Positions 43,814-52,638 of a DNA stretch of 64,000 nucleotides are shown piece after piece. Below the pieces are notes generated by a model, which was not told where the DNA came from, made no database searches, and was given only the letters and a program-made list of their open reading frames with translations. The DNA lies in contig DATELQ010000004.1 of NCBI GenBank assembly GCA_035276475.1, positions 1 to 64,000 on the forward strand. Direction: 5' to 3'. Source of the DNA: DATDFB01 sp035276475 (GTDB lineage: Bacteria; Acidobacteriota; Thermoanaerobaculia; Gp7-AA8). The position numbers and the translations under genes were made by a program. Each line of letters starts with the position of its first letter. The first letter of the stretch is position 1.

Positions 43814-44871
43814 TCGACGACCTGCCGGAACTCGTCTTCGAACCGCTGCCGCGTGAATCGCCGCGCGTGCGCGCGGATGGCCGCGCGGTCCCACGGATGC
43901 GACGCCGCTTCGTCCAGTGCCCGGCGCAGCGAGTCTACCTCCGGCGCGTCGAAGAAAATTCCGGTCACGCCCGGCACGACGGAGTCGAGCACGCCGCCGG
44001 ATCCGAGGGCGACGACCGGCGTGCCGGCCGCCATCGCCTCGAGCGGCGTGATCCCGAAGTCCTCGATGCCGGGAAGGATCAGGCTGCGCGCGCGGGAGAC
44101 CTGCTCGATCACCGTCTCCCTCGATACGTGGCCGAGAAAGCGGACGTTGGGGGCGGCGCGGGCGCGCAGCGTCTCCAGCATCGGCCCGTCGCCGATCACG
44201 ACCAGGTTCCGGCCGGCGGCGATGGCCAGGTCGACGCGCTTGTACGGCACGAGCGCGGAGACGACGACGTCGTAGTCGCCGCGCTCCTCCACGAGCGGCG
44301 CGGCCAGGAAGTCGTCGTTGACGAAGGGGTGAATGACGATGGCGTCGCGGTCGTAGTACTGGCGGATGCGGTCGCGGACGAAGGCCGAGTTGGCGACGAA
44401 GCGGGTCACGCCGCCGGCAGTCTTGACGTCCCACTTCCGCAGACGCCGCGCCACGACGGAGACGGCCAGCCGCCGCAGCGGCTTGGAGCGCGGGAAGTAG
44501 TCGTCGAAGCGGTCCCAGATGTAGCGCATCGGCGTGTGGCAGTAGCAGATGTGCGTCTTCCCTTTCGCGTCGACGCCCTTGGCCACGCAGTGGCTCGACG
44601 AGATGACGAGGTCGAAGCCGGAGAGGTCGAACTCACGGATGGCCCGCGGGAACAGCGGCAGGAGCGTGCGGTAGTCGGACGCGCCCGAGGCCAGCCGCTG
44701 CAGCGACGAGGTGTGGATCGTGCGCGATTCGATGGCCGGCGACGTCGTGCCGGGAAAGTGGAAGAGGGTGAAGAGCTCCGCGTCAGGGTAGAGCTCGAGG
44801 ATGGCCTCGAGCACCTGCTCCCCGCCGCGCATGCCGGTCAGCCAGTCATGGACGACCGCGGTCCGCGTCAT
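43810..44871 (-). CDS. GT4-family glycosyltransferase (353 aa)
   Basis: GT-B enzyme: N-terminal VVHDWLTGMRGGEQVLEAI, CYCHTPMRYIWDRFDDYF in the middle and the C-terminal donor site PGIEDFGITPLEAMAAGTPVVALGSGG (E-x7-E motif; given in part). It would add a sugar to the lipid-linked intermediate made by the downstream phosphotransferase, to which it is translationally coupled (TTGA). It starts within the 3' end of a small zinc-ribbon gene (26-bp overlap). Confidence 0.9.
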   Translation of the reverse strand: MTRTAVVHDWLTGMRGGEQVLEAILELYPDAELFTLFHFPGTTSPAIESRTIHTSSLQRLASGASDYRTLLPLFPRAIREFDLSGFDLVISSSHCVAKGVDAKGKTHICYCHTPMRYIWDRFDDYFPRSKPLRRLAVSVVARRLRKWDVKTAGGVTRFVANSAFVRDRIRQYYDRDAIVIHPFVNDDFLAAPLVEERGDYDVVVSALVPYKRVDLAIAAGRNLVVIGDGPMLETLRARAAPNVRFLGHVSRETVIEQVSRARSLILPGIEDFGITPLEAMAAGTPVVALGSGGVLDSVVPGVTGIFFDAPEVDSLRRALDEAASHPWDRAAIRAHARRFTRQRFEDEFRQVVD

Positions 44872-45022
44872 CGCGTTGCTGTTCCTTCTTCTCCCCGCAC
44901 TCGTTGCAGACGTGATCGTTGCGGAAGTAGTCGTCGGCCGGCACTTCCTTCAGGCACTCGATGCAGTAGTGCTTTCCGGTGCGTTCCTTGAGAGGGACGC
45001 GGGGGCGGCGGCCGTTTTTCAC
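44846..45022 (-). CDS. Small zinc-ribbon protein (58 aa)
   Basis: Two CxxC pairs, CIEC at 20-23 and CNEC at 39-42, spaced 15 residues apart, form a zinc ribbon; the rest is basic at the N-terminus and charged at the C-terminus. GTG 45022 (VKNGRRPRVPLKE) has TAGAGT 7 nt before it; GTG 45031 is an alternative. It lies between the DUF1501 gene and the glycosyltransferase and overlaps the latter. Function unknown; possibly a nucleic-acid-binding protein. Confidence 0.7.
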   Translation of the reverse strand: MKNGRRPRVPLKERTGKHYCIECLKEVPADDYFRNDHVCNECGEKKEQQRDDADRGRP

Positions 45023-45035
45023 GGCCGCCACTCTA

Positions 45036-46421
45036 CTAGAACAACTCGTTGATCGGCCCGTACGTCCCGTCCTTCGCGAACGGCACGTACTCGAACCCGC
45101 GGTTGAGCGGATCGTCGTGGCGGACGGTGGTGTAATCGATGCCAATGGACGAGTAAATCGTCGACGCCACATCCTCGGGGCGCACATCGCGGTTCGCGGC
45201 CCACCCGAACTCGACGGCGGCCGAGCCTTTGTCGTCCGTCGCGCCGATGACGCGGCTCCCCTTCACGCCGCCGCCGGCGAAGACGACGGACATGCGGAGG
45301 AAGTGGTCGCGCCCGGCCTGGGCGTTGAGCGCGCCGACCGTGCGACCGAACTCGCCGAGGACCACGACCAGCGTGTCGTCGAGGAGCGTGCGGCCGGCCG
45401 TCGCGCCGGGCATCCCTGCGAGATCCGCGAGGAGCGCCGCGAACGCGGGATCGAACGTCTTCATGCTCGTGTAGAGCGACGAGCCGGTCTTCGCGTAGAT
45501 GTTCGAGTGGTGGTCCCACCCGCCGAGCGTCGTCTGCACGAAGCGCGTGCCGCGGCGCGCGTTCACCAGATTCCGCGCCACGATGAGCGACGCGCCGAAC
45601 GCGGTCGCGCCGTAGCGCGAATACTCGTCGACCGTGTAGGCGAAGAGCTTGTTGACGTCGGGCGTGTCGATGAGCGTCTTGGCCTGGTTGTAAAACGTCC
45701 CCATGTCGTCGGCGTTGCGCCCGAGGGCGCCGGACTTGCGGTCGGAATCGATCGACTGAATCAGATTCCAGCGGTCACTCAAGCGCGACGCGCCGTCCGG
45801 ATGCGTCAGCGCCGCCAGGCCGTTCGCCGCCGGCGTCACGCCGAACGGCGCGTACTGCGCCGGGAGATACCCCGAGCCGGCCATGACCTGGTTGATGGAG
45901 ACGAAGCCGGGAAGGATGTCGCTCGCCTGCCGCGAGAGCTGCGCTTCGAGCGACACGACCGCGCCGATATGCGGCGCGATCGAGCCGGTGGCGCCGCCGG
46001 GGTTGCGGGCGATCTGCACCCACTCCTGCGCCAGGTTGTGCACCGCCGCCCACGCCAAACCCGAACGGATGATGGAGAGCTTGTCGAGGTGGTTCGCGGT
46101 GTTCGGCATCAACCCCTGCGGCCAGCGGATGGCGCCGAACGTCGTCGGGTTGAAGTCGGCCGGCGTCCACGTCCCTTCCTTCAAGTCCCACGTGTCGACG
46201 TGGCTCGGCGCGCCGGAGAGGAAGATGAGGATGCAGTTCTTGGCGGTGTTGTGCAGCGTCGGGCTGACCGCCGCGGCCGATTCGAGAAGCTTGGCGCTGG
46301 CGACGTCGGCGAAGTACGAACCGACGAGCGCCGTGCCGGCGACCTGGAAGAAGCGGCGGCGGGTGAAGCCGTCGCCCAGGAGCGAGGAGAAGTTGCCTTT
46401 GCCTTCACAGCAGCGGTGCAT
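45036..46421 (-). CDS. DUF1501 protein with Tat signal (461 aa)
   Basis: The N-terminus has a twin-arginine signal, TRRRFFQVAGTALVG, and the chain shows the DUF1501 landmarks LSGAPSHVDTWDLKEG, a WDHHSN segment and LGEFGRTVGALNAQAGRDHF. The fold is related to alkaline phosphatase/sulfatase. These proteins are folded in the cytoplasm and exported, and are encoded next to DUF1549/DUF1553 proteins, as here (8 nt apart). The pair is abundant in Planctomycetes, Verrucomicrobia and Acidobacteria; role unknown. The frame is open upstream only as a shadow of the next gene. Confidence 0.92.
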   Translation of the reverse strand: MHRCCEGKGNFSSLLGDGFTRRRFFQVAGTALVGSYFADVASAKLLESAAAVSPTLHNTAKNCILIFLSGAPSHVDTWDLKEGTWTPADFNPTTFGAIRWPQGLMPNTANHLDKLSIIRSGLAWAAVHNLAQEWVQIARNPGGATGSIAPHIGAVVSLEAQLSRQASDILPGFVSINQVMAGSGYLPAQYAPFGVTPAANGLAALTHPDGASRLSDRWNLIQSIDSDRKSGALGRNADDMGTFYNQAKTLIDTPDVNKLFAYTVDEYSRYGATAFGASLIVARNLVNARRGTRFVQTTLGGWDHHSNIYAKTGSSLYTSMKTFDPAFAALLADLAGMPGATAGRTLLDDTLVVVLGEFGRTVGALNAQAGRDHFLRMSVVFAGGGVKGSRVIGATDDKGSAAVEFGWAANRDVRPEDVASTIYSSIGIDYTTVRHDDPLNRGFEYVPFAKDGTYGPINELF

Positions 46422-46429
46422 GGTCGTCC

Positions 46430-48286
46430 TCAGTTGAACAGGAACTCGAGCTTGTTGAGCAGCGCGAACTGCAGGTCTTCGGTCTTGCGATTGAGATCGC
46501 CGCTCTTGAGGTAATTGATGGCCGTGGCGCGCTCGCCCGTGTCGGGATAGCGCGCGAGCGTGGCGAGGTAGAGGGTGTCGGCGATCGTGCCGGGGTCCTT
46601 CGTCGCCGCCAGCGTCTTCGCCACGGTCGACGCCGAATTCGAGGCCCGGACGCGCGAGACGACGTTGTTGTCGTTCATCAGCGACAGCGCCTGCACGATC
46701 GAGCTGTCGCTGGCGCGCGGATCGTCGTCGCGATTCCCTCGCCCGAAGTTGTTGAGGAGCGTCCGGAACTGGCCGCCTTCCGTCGGATCGGGGAGCTGCA
46801 TCGCCTTCGTCACCTGCGTCGCGGTCTGCCCCTGCGCGGTGGTGAGATTCATGGTGATGCCGACGCCCGTCGCCTTCACGACCGCGTCGAGGATCTCCTC
46901 CGACATCAGCCGGCGCGGATAGTGGCGCGCGTAGTACGGCGTCCACGTCTCGTTCCACGTCCCCGCGGTGTAGCGGGAGGAGAGCTGGTAGGCGTTCGAC
47001 AGCACCATCGTCCGGAGGAGCGCGCGAATGTCGTACTGGCTGCTGACGAACGCGTTGGCAAGCTGCGTGAGGAGCTGCGGGTGCGTCGGCTGCAGCGTGG
47101 CGCCGTTCGCGAGCGTGGCCGGGTCCTGGCGATTGAGGTCGAACGAGTCGGCCGGCTCGACGATGCCGAGGCCGAAGATCTCTTTCCAGAGGTAGTTCAC
47201 CGCGGCGCGGGCGAACTGCGGGTGCGCGGTGAGGATGCGACCGTAGGCGACGCGGCGCGGCTCGCCGGAGCGCGGCGTGTCGCCGCCTAGGAAGAACTCG
47301 GGGTCGACGAAGTTCTGGCCGTTGAGCGGCGTGCGCGGCGTCTTGTTGCCCGACACCGTGTTCAGCAGGTAGCGGCCGGTCGTGTTGTCGGCGAGCGTCG
47401 TCTCCTGCTGCTGCGTGGCGGCGTCCTTGGCACGGGTGATCGTCACCTGCGAGAAGAAGGCGGCGTTCTTCCAGAAGTCGTAGCGCAGGCGCTTGGCCAT
47501 CGCGCTGTTGACCTGCTCGAGGTGACCGAGACCGTTGTGGCAGGAGAGGCACTGCAGCGGCATCCCCAGGAAGCGCTGGCCGGTCGACGCGGACTCGTTG
47601 TCGTACGTGTCCTGGATCGGGCCGTTGTTCTGCTCGTCGCGGACGAAGTAGTTGGTCTCGCCGTTGGTGAAGCTCTTGCCGGCGCCGGCGATGACTTCGC
47701 GGACCATCTGGTCGTACGGCTTGCGGCCCTTGATGGAGTCGCGGATGTATTTGTAGTAGGCGTCGCGGCCGGGATATGACTCCACCGTGGCCGAGGCCAC
47801 CTGCACGTTCTGCACGAGATCGCCGAACCACATGGTCCAGCGGTCGACGAAGGCGTCGCTGGCGAGGAGGCGGTCGATGGCCTTGGTGCGCTTGTCGATG
47901 CTCGGGTCGGCGAGGAAGGCCTTGACGTCGTCGGGGCTGGGGATCTCGCCGGTGAGGTCGACGGTGACGCGGCGGAGGAACTCGGTGTCGCTCGACGGGC
48001 CGGTCCAGTGGACGCCGTCCTTCGCCATCTTGCCGAAGATCTCGCTGTCGATGAAGTTCACAGGCGTGAACTGCCACGGATCGCCCTTGGGCGGGAGGGT
48101 GGCGCGCCGGCGAGGGGTGGGCGCGGCGGTGGGGGCGGCGAGCTCCGCGTTCGCGGAGATGCGGTGCCAGACGGCAGCGGGGCTCTTCGCCGCCGCGGCG
48201 GCGCGGCTGTACGTGCACTCGGGCTGCTGCGCTTGGGATGCAGCTCCAGCCAGTACGCCGACCAGGAAGAAAAGGGAGGGACGCAT
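46430..48286 (-). CDS. DUF1549/DUF1553 exported protein (618 aa)
   Basis: Signal peptide (1-19), then DUF1549 (about 75-285; FIDSEIFGKMAKDGV, FLRRVTVDLTGEIPSPDDV) and DUF1553 (about 330-600; GRILTAHPQFARAAVNYLWKEIFG, PRRLMSEEILDAV). A CLSCHNGLGH motif in the first domain is a potential c-type heme site. It is the first gene of a two-gene unit with the DUF1501 protein. Partners of this type are surface or periplasmic and linked to polymer use in related phyla; function unproven. Confidence 0.92.
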   Translation of the reverse strand: MRPSLFFLVGVLAGAASQAQQPECTYSRAAAAAKSPAAVWHRISANAELAAPTAAPTPRRRATLPPKGDPWQFTPVNFIDSEIFGKMAKDGVHWTGPSSDTEFLRRVTVDLTGEIPSPDDVKAFLADPSIDKRTKAIDRLLASDAFVDRWTMWFGDLVQNVQVASATVESYPGRDAYYKYIRDSIKGRKPYDQMVREVIAGAGKSFTNGETNYFVRDEQNNGPIQDTYDNESASTGQRFLGMPLQCLSCHNGLGHLEQVNSAMAKRLRYDFWKNAAFFSQVTITRAKDAATQQQETTLADNTTGRYLLNTVSGNKTPRTPLNGQNFVDPEFFLGGDTPRSGEPRRVAYGRILTAHPQFARAAVNYLWKEIFGLGIVEPADSFDLNRQDPATLANGATLQPTHPQLLTQLANAFVSSQYDIRALLRTMVLSNAYQLSSRYTAGTWNETWTPYYARHYPRRLMSEEILDAVVKATGVGITMNLTTAQGQTATQVTKAMQLPDPTEGGQFRTLLNNFGRGNRDDDPRASDSSIVQALSLMNDNNVVSRVRASNSASTVAKTLAATKDPGTIADTLYLATLARYPDTGERATAINYLKSGDLNRKTEDLQFALLNKLEFLFN

Positions 48287-48329
48287 CGAGGTGCTCCTAC
48301 TTGTCGTGTAGGGTTATCTTAAGTCAGAA

Positions 48330-48944
48330 ATGACCCGACGGGAAAAAGCGACACGGATTGGCCACATCCTCGACCACCTCTACCCGCAGCCGCCCATCCC
48401 CCTGCGGCACAGGGATCCGTTCACGCTGCTGGTAGCGGTGGTGCTCTCCGCGCAGACGACGGACGTGCAGGTCAACAAGGTCACGCCGGCGCTCTTCGCC
48501 CGCGCCCGCACGCCCGCCCGGATGGCCGCGCTGCCCGAGAGCGAGATCCTGTCGCTCATCCGGAGCTGCGGCTTGGCCCCCGGCAAAGCGCGCAATCTGA
48601 AGCGGTTGGCACAGACGCTGGTGCAGGAACATGGTGGCAAGGTCCCGCGCGACATCGAAGCGCTGGAGCGCCTCCCCGGCGTCGGCCACAAGACCGCGAG
48701 CGTGGTGATGACGCAGGCGTTCGGCGAGCCCGCCTTCCCGGTCGACACGCACATCCATCGCCTGGCGCAGCGGTGGAAATTGTCGAACGGGAAGAACGTC
48801 GTGCAGACGGAGACGGACCTGAAAAAGCTCTTCCCACCCGAAGAGTGGGGCAAGCGGCACCTGCAGCTCATCTATTTCGGGCGGGAGTACTGTCCGGCAC
48901 GCGGACACGACGAGGAGGAATGTCCGATCTGTTCCTGGGCTTAG
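48330..48944 (+). CDS. nth: Endonuclease III (204 aa)
   Basis: Bifunctional DNA glycosylase/AP lyase for oxidised pyrimidines. Helix-hairpin-helix LPGVGHKTASVV with catalytic Lys121, and Asp139 in PVDTHIHRL are present. The C-terminal iron-sulfur loop holds only three cysteines (188, 198, 201), because the classical second position is Glu and the chain ends at CSWA. TATCTT is 9 nt before the ATG and there is no Shine-Dalgarno site. Followed directly by a transglutaminase-type gene, with no functional link. Confidence 0.93.
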   Translation: MTRREKATRIGHILDHLYPQPPIPLRHRDPFTLLVAVVLSAQTTDVQVNKVTPALFARARTPARMAALPESEILSLIRSCGLAPGKARNLKRLAQTLVQEHGGKVPRDIEALERLPGVGHKTASVVMTQAFGEPAFPVDTHIHRLAQRWKLSNGKNVVQTETDLKKLFPPEEWGKRHLQLIYFGREYCPARGHDEEECPICSWA

Positions 48945-48955
48945 TGATTCGAAAC

Positions 48956-51025
48956 GTGAAACGCATCCTCTGTTTACTGCTCATCGCGGTGCCGGCGATT
49001 GCTGTCGCCGGCGACGTCGCCGTCCGCCCCGCTCCCGTGTGGGCGCAGCGGGTCGAGGCATCCGAGGGGCGCGTGCCGCGCGACGAGGTGCGCTGGGGGA
49101 TTTACGGCCTCCTCACCGATCATCAAGTCAAAGTCACCGACGGCAGCGTCGTCGAGTACTTCCGGCGCGTGCGCAAAGTCCTCTCCCCCACCGCCGTGCA
49201 GAACGCCTCCGAGGTCGCCATCGACTTCGATCCGTCGTTCCAGCGGCTCGTGCTGCACGAGGTCGTGCTCATCCGCGGCGCCGCGCGCGTCAATCAACTC
49301 GACGCCAAGAACATCCGCGTCATCGAGAAAGAGAGCGAAGCCGACCAGGACATTTACGATGGCTCGCTGACGGCGCTGCTGTTCTTGAATGATGTGAGAC
49401 CGGGCGACGTCATCGACTACTCCTACTCCCTCGAAGGCGCGAACCCGCTCCTCGGCGCCAAGTACGCCGACGAATTCGACTTCTCCTCGCAGTTCCCCGT
49501 CCGCCTCATGCGCCACCGCCTCATCGCCCCGGCGTCGCGCGCGTTCCACTGGCGCACGTCCCTCGGCACCAAGCCGACGATCGAGCGCAGCGGCGACGCG
49601 CAGATCGTGACCTGGCAGCGGCAGAACATCGTCGCCGAGGAGGTCGAGGACAACACCCCGCAGTGGTACGACCCGTGGGAGACCCTGCAGGTCACCGAGT
49701 ACGCCACATGGAACGACGTCGCGCGATGGGCCGACGATCTCTTTCAGCCCGACGCCGCGTCACGCGCCGCCGTGCACCAGCTCGCGGAGAAAATCCGCCG
49801 CGAGCACCGCACGCACGACGCGCAGCTCGCCGCGGCCATCCGCTTCGTCCAGGACGACATCCGCTACCTCGGCATCGAGATGGGGCGCAACTCCCACGAG
49901 CCGCACCAGCCGGCGGCCACGCTGGCGCAGCGCTACGGCGACTGCAAGGACAAGGCGTTCCTCCTCTCCCTGCTCCTGCGCGAGCTCGGAACCGAGGCCT
50001 ATCCGGCGCTCGTCAACACCAAGCTGCGGCGTCGGCTCGACGTCTTTCTACCCTCGCCGTTCCTCTTCGACCACGTCATCACCCAAGTCATCGACGGTGG
50101 CCGCACCTACTGGATCGACGCCACGATCTCGGACCAGGGCGGCACCCTCGCGACCATCGACACGCCGAACGACGAGCGCGCGCTCGTCGTCCGCGGCGGC
50201 ACGGCGGCGCTGACGACGATCGGCGTGCGCGGCGGCGGCACGGTGCGCATCGCCCGCACCTACACGGCGCGCGACTTCACCTCACCGGCCGTGCTCGACG
50301 TCGTGGCGCGCTACGACGGCGGCCGCGCCGACGAGATCCGCGCCAAGCTGGCCACGCAGTCGGCGAGCGAGCTGGCCAAGCAGGAGATCAACCGCTACGC
50401 CGCCGACGCGCCGAACATCGCCGCGACCGGCGCGCCGCATGTCGAGGACGACCGCCTCCACAACGTCGTCACCATCCGCGAACGCTACTCGATCCGCGGC
50501 CTCTGGCGCGACGGCGCCTGGACGTACGTCCCGCGCGCGATCGAGCAGCACCTCGACCGGCCGGAGCAGATCGTCCGGACCATGCCGCTCTCGGTCGACT
50601 ACCCGCTCGACGTCGCCGAGACGATGACGATCCACCTCCCGGCCAGCCTGCGCGTCTCGGCGGAGAACACGAGCGTGACGACGCCGGCGCTCCGCTACGA
50701 TCGCCGCGTGGAGGTCGACGGGAAGACGATCGTCGTCCGCGACGCGCTGCGCGCGACCGCCGACTCCGTGCCGGTCGCGCGCGTCGCCGAGCACGTGGCG
50801 CTCCTCAACGACACCGCCCGCGCCCTCGGCGTCACCATCTCCTCCCGCCGCGGCGCCGTGGGCGGGTGGGAGTGGGGGACTGCCGGGCTCGTCGCGTTCG
50901 TCGGCGGCTGCACCTCACTCGCTGTGCGCCGCCGGAAGCGCGCGCGGCAGCGTCCCCTGTATGTCGAGGAGACGCCGCTCGCTGCCGTCGCTGAACGTGA
51001 CGGAGAGCGGTACGTTCAGCGCTGA
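48956..51025 (+). CDS. Exported DUF3857 / transglutaminase-like protein (689 aa)
   Basis: Signal peptide KRILCLLLIAVPAIAVAG, DUF3857 domain (about 40-205, with FLNDVRPGDVIDYSYSLEGANP), then a transglutaminase core (about 250-420) with AATLAQRYGDCKDKAFLLSLLLRELG (Cys nucleophile; given in part) and FDHVITQV/YWIDATISD supplying His and Asp. One helix near the C-terminus (about 645-662). Likely an envelope protein of unknown substrate. The start is uncertain: GTG 48956, GTG 48944 or ATG 48920, the last having GGAGG too close. The 3' end overlaps the convergent gene by 111 bp. Confidence 0.83.
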   Translation: MKRILCLLLIAVPAIAVAGDVAVRPAPVWAQRVEASEGRVPRDEVRWGIYGLLTDHQVKVTDGSVVEYFRRVRKVLSPTAVQNASEVAIDFDPSFQRLVLHEVVLIRGAARVNQLDAKNIRVIEKESEADQDIYDGSLTALLFLNDVRPGDVIDYSYSLEGANPLLGAKYADEFDFSSQFPVRLMRHRLIAPASRAFHWRTSLGTKPTIERSGDAQIVTWQRQNIVAEEVEDNTPQWYDPWETLQVTEYATWNDVARWADDLFQPDAASRAAVHQLAEKIRREHRTHDAQLAAAIRFVQDDIRYLGIEMGRNSHEPHQPAATLAQRYGDCKDKAFLLSLLLRELGTEAYPALVNTKLRRRLDVFLPSPFLFDHVITQVIDGGRTYWIDATISDQGGTLATIDTPNDERALVVRGGTAALTTIGVRGGGTVRIARTYTARDFTSPAVLDVVARYDGGRADEIRAKLATQSASELAKQEINRYAADAPNIAATGAPHVEDDRLHNVVTIRERYSIRGLWRDGAWTYVPRAIEQHLDRPEQIVRTMPLSVDYPLDVAETMTIHLPASLRVSAENTSVTTPALRYDRRVEVDGKTIVVRDALRATADSVPVARVAEHVALLNDTARALGVTISSRRGAVGGWEWGTAGLVAFVGGCTSLAVRRRKRARQRPLYVEETPLAAVAERDGERYVQR

Positions 51026-52300
51026 GTCGGTCTTGATCCTGTAGCCGAGCGTCCGCGCCGCCACCGTCTGCTTCGCCACGCGCGCCGTCTCCAGCGCGCC
51101 GATCGCGCCGCTGCTGTCCATCACGAACGCGTCGACCTCGCCGTCGCCGGCGAAGAGCGGCCAGCCGAGCGTCAGCGTGGCCGGCAGCACGAGTGTCTTC
51201 GGCGGGCAGCAGGTCTGCTCGACCAGGCCGCGCTCGTCGCCGCGGGCGCGCACCGTCCACTTCGCCTTGTCGCCGTAGGCGCGCGTGCGCACGACGTGGT
51301 CGCCGTCGCGGCGCGTGACCTCGACGAAGTCGGGCGCGCGATGCGCGTCCAGCCCCGCGAACGTCTCGATCGTCTTCGTCGGCGTCTTGGCCGGCACGAT
51401 CAGGCTGTGCGCGAGGAGCCCGCCGTCCTTCGTCTCCCACAGCTCCCACGTCTCCGTGGCCCGCTCGCGGCGCGCGTCGCGGATCTCGTAGTGGCCGCTG
51501 GCGAGGAGCGCCTTGCGCTCGTAACGGCCGGGGTGCGGCGGGAGCGTCTCGCCGGCCAGCATCATGGCCACGTCTTGTTCGACCGTCGCCGTCACCGGCG
51601 TCTCCACCACGCGGCCGATCTCGTTGCGGCCGCGCTCGACGATCATCGTCGGCACGTTCGTCAGGCGCTGATCGCGGACGGTCTCGAGCGGCGTGAGGAA
51701 CTCGGGGCCGATGCCGTAGAGGTCGACCTGGAGCAACGAATTGTTCGCTTCGTGCAGCGCCTTGAGAAGCCGCGGCACGGCGCGCTTGCTGTCGCCGCAC
51801 CACGTCGCGAAGAAGATAGTGACGTGGGCCGGCTTCGCCGCGCGGAGCTTCTCGACGACGGCCGCGTCCGGCGTGTAGTGGTCGTGGATCGACTTCCAGA
51901 CCGGCGCGGTCGCCCAGAGCGTCTCCTCGGACATCGGCCCGGCGTGGCTCTGGTGCGGATAGATGAGGACGTCCTTGCCGAGGTAGCTGGAGTCGTCCGG
52001 CATCGCGAACGAACCGAGGCGCTGCGTCGGGAACGTGTCGGGCGTCGTCGCGGCGGTGCGGTCGTCGTTGAAGGCGAAGAGCGCGCGGCCGGCCGAGAGA
52101 AGCTCGTGCGTGTCGCGGTCGAAGATCCAGGCGTCGCCCGCCGGCGGCAGGTAGGCCAGGCGATGCTCGTGGACGAGCGTCTGGCCGTCACGCGTCAAGG
52201 TGCCGTGGACGTAGACGTCGCGGAGCGTGTCGTTCCACTTGAGATCCGCGATGGCGGGGAGGGCAGAGAGGAGCAGGAGAGCCGGGAGCAGTCGTCGCAT
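50915..52300 (-). CDS. Exported protein with thioredoxin-like domain (461 aa)
   Basis: Signal peptide MRRLLPALLLLSALPAIA; a thioredoxin-type segment about residues 140-235 with IFFATWCGDSKRAVPRLLKAL, where the active site is CGDS, having only one cysteine; and a C-terminal beta-rich region of about 220 residues that I do not recognise. A single-cysteine site suggests a bacilliredoxin/ThiJ-unlike monothiol or binding role. Start 52300 is 4 nt from GGAGG; an adjacent ATG at 52303 is too close. Convergent overlap of 111 bp with the transglutaminase gene. Confidence 0.75.
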   Translation of the reverse strand: MRRLLPALLLLSALPAIADLKWNDTLRDVYVHGTLTRDGQTLVHEHRLAYLPPAGDAWIFDRDTHELLSAGRALFAFNDDRTAATTPDTFPTQRLGSFAMPDDSSYLGKDVLIYPHQSHAGPMSEETLWATAPVWKSIHDHYTPDAAVVEKLRAAKPAHVTIFFATWCGDSKRAVPRLLKALHEANNSLLQVDLYGIGPEFLTPLETVRDQRLTNVPTMIVERGRNEIGRVVETPVTATVEQDVAMMLAGETLPPHPGRYERKALLASGHYEIRDARRERATETWELWETKDGGLLAHSLIVPAKTPTKTIETFAGLDAHRAPDFVEVTRRDGDHVVRTRAYGDKAKWTVRARGDERGLVEQTCCPPKTLVLPATLTLGWPLFAGDGEVDAFVMDSSGAIGALETARVAKQTVAARTLGYRIKTDSALNVPLSVTFSDGSERRLLDIQGTLPRALPAAHSE

Positions 52301-52358
52301 CATGCCTCCAGTTGTGTTTGGCAATAGGACGCGCGGCCGACCGGTAGGTTCTGGAAAT

Positions 52359-52422
52359 TATATTGCAGTAAAGCCCGTTGGTTCGGCAACACGCAACACA
52401 ACCAAAAGGAGAAGGCTTCAGC
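52359..52422 (+). promoter_or_regulatory. -10 element and untranslated leader of the cold-shock gene
   Basis: TATATT at 52359-52364 is the most likely -10 element; transcription would then begin near 52371 and leave a leader of about 50 nt before the ATG at 52423. It carries AAAAGGAG (52404-52411) as ribosome site. A leader of this kind, unlike the leaderless units elsewhere in the window, fits a gene under RNA-level temperature control. Confidence 0.5.
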
Positions 52423-52629
52423 ATGCGTAGCAACGGCACTGTCAAGTGGTTCAATGACGCGAAAGGCTTCGGCTTCATCACCATGTCGAGCGGAGAGGAC
52501 GTCTTCGTCCACTTCAGCGCGATCCAGGCGAAGGGCTTCCGCAGCCTGCCCGAGGGAGCCAGCGTCGAGTTCGATCTCGTCCAGGGCCCGAAGGGCCTCC
52601 AGGCGCAGAATGTGACGGTCGCGGCGTAA
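52423..52629 (+). CDS. cspA: Cold-shock domain protein (68 aa)
   Basis: Single OB-fold CSD protein with VKWFNDAKGFGFIT (RNP1) and VFVHFSAI (RNP2) and standard length. Binds single-stranded RNA/DNA and melts RNA structure. The start is set by AAGGAG upstream. The gene stands alone between two minus-strand envelope genes. The symbol is by family, not by orthology. Confidence 0.93.
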   Translation: MRSNGTVKWFNDAKGFGFITMSSGEDVFVHFSAIQAKGFRSLPEGASVEFDLVQGPKGLQAQNVTVAA

Positions 52630-52638
52630 GCCGCGACC

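Noticed and set aside
46422..48218. N-terminal extension of the DUF1501 protein by 599 codons
   Set aside because: It is the DUF1549/1553 gene read in another frame; the Tat signal marks the true start at 46421.
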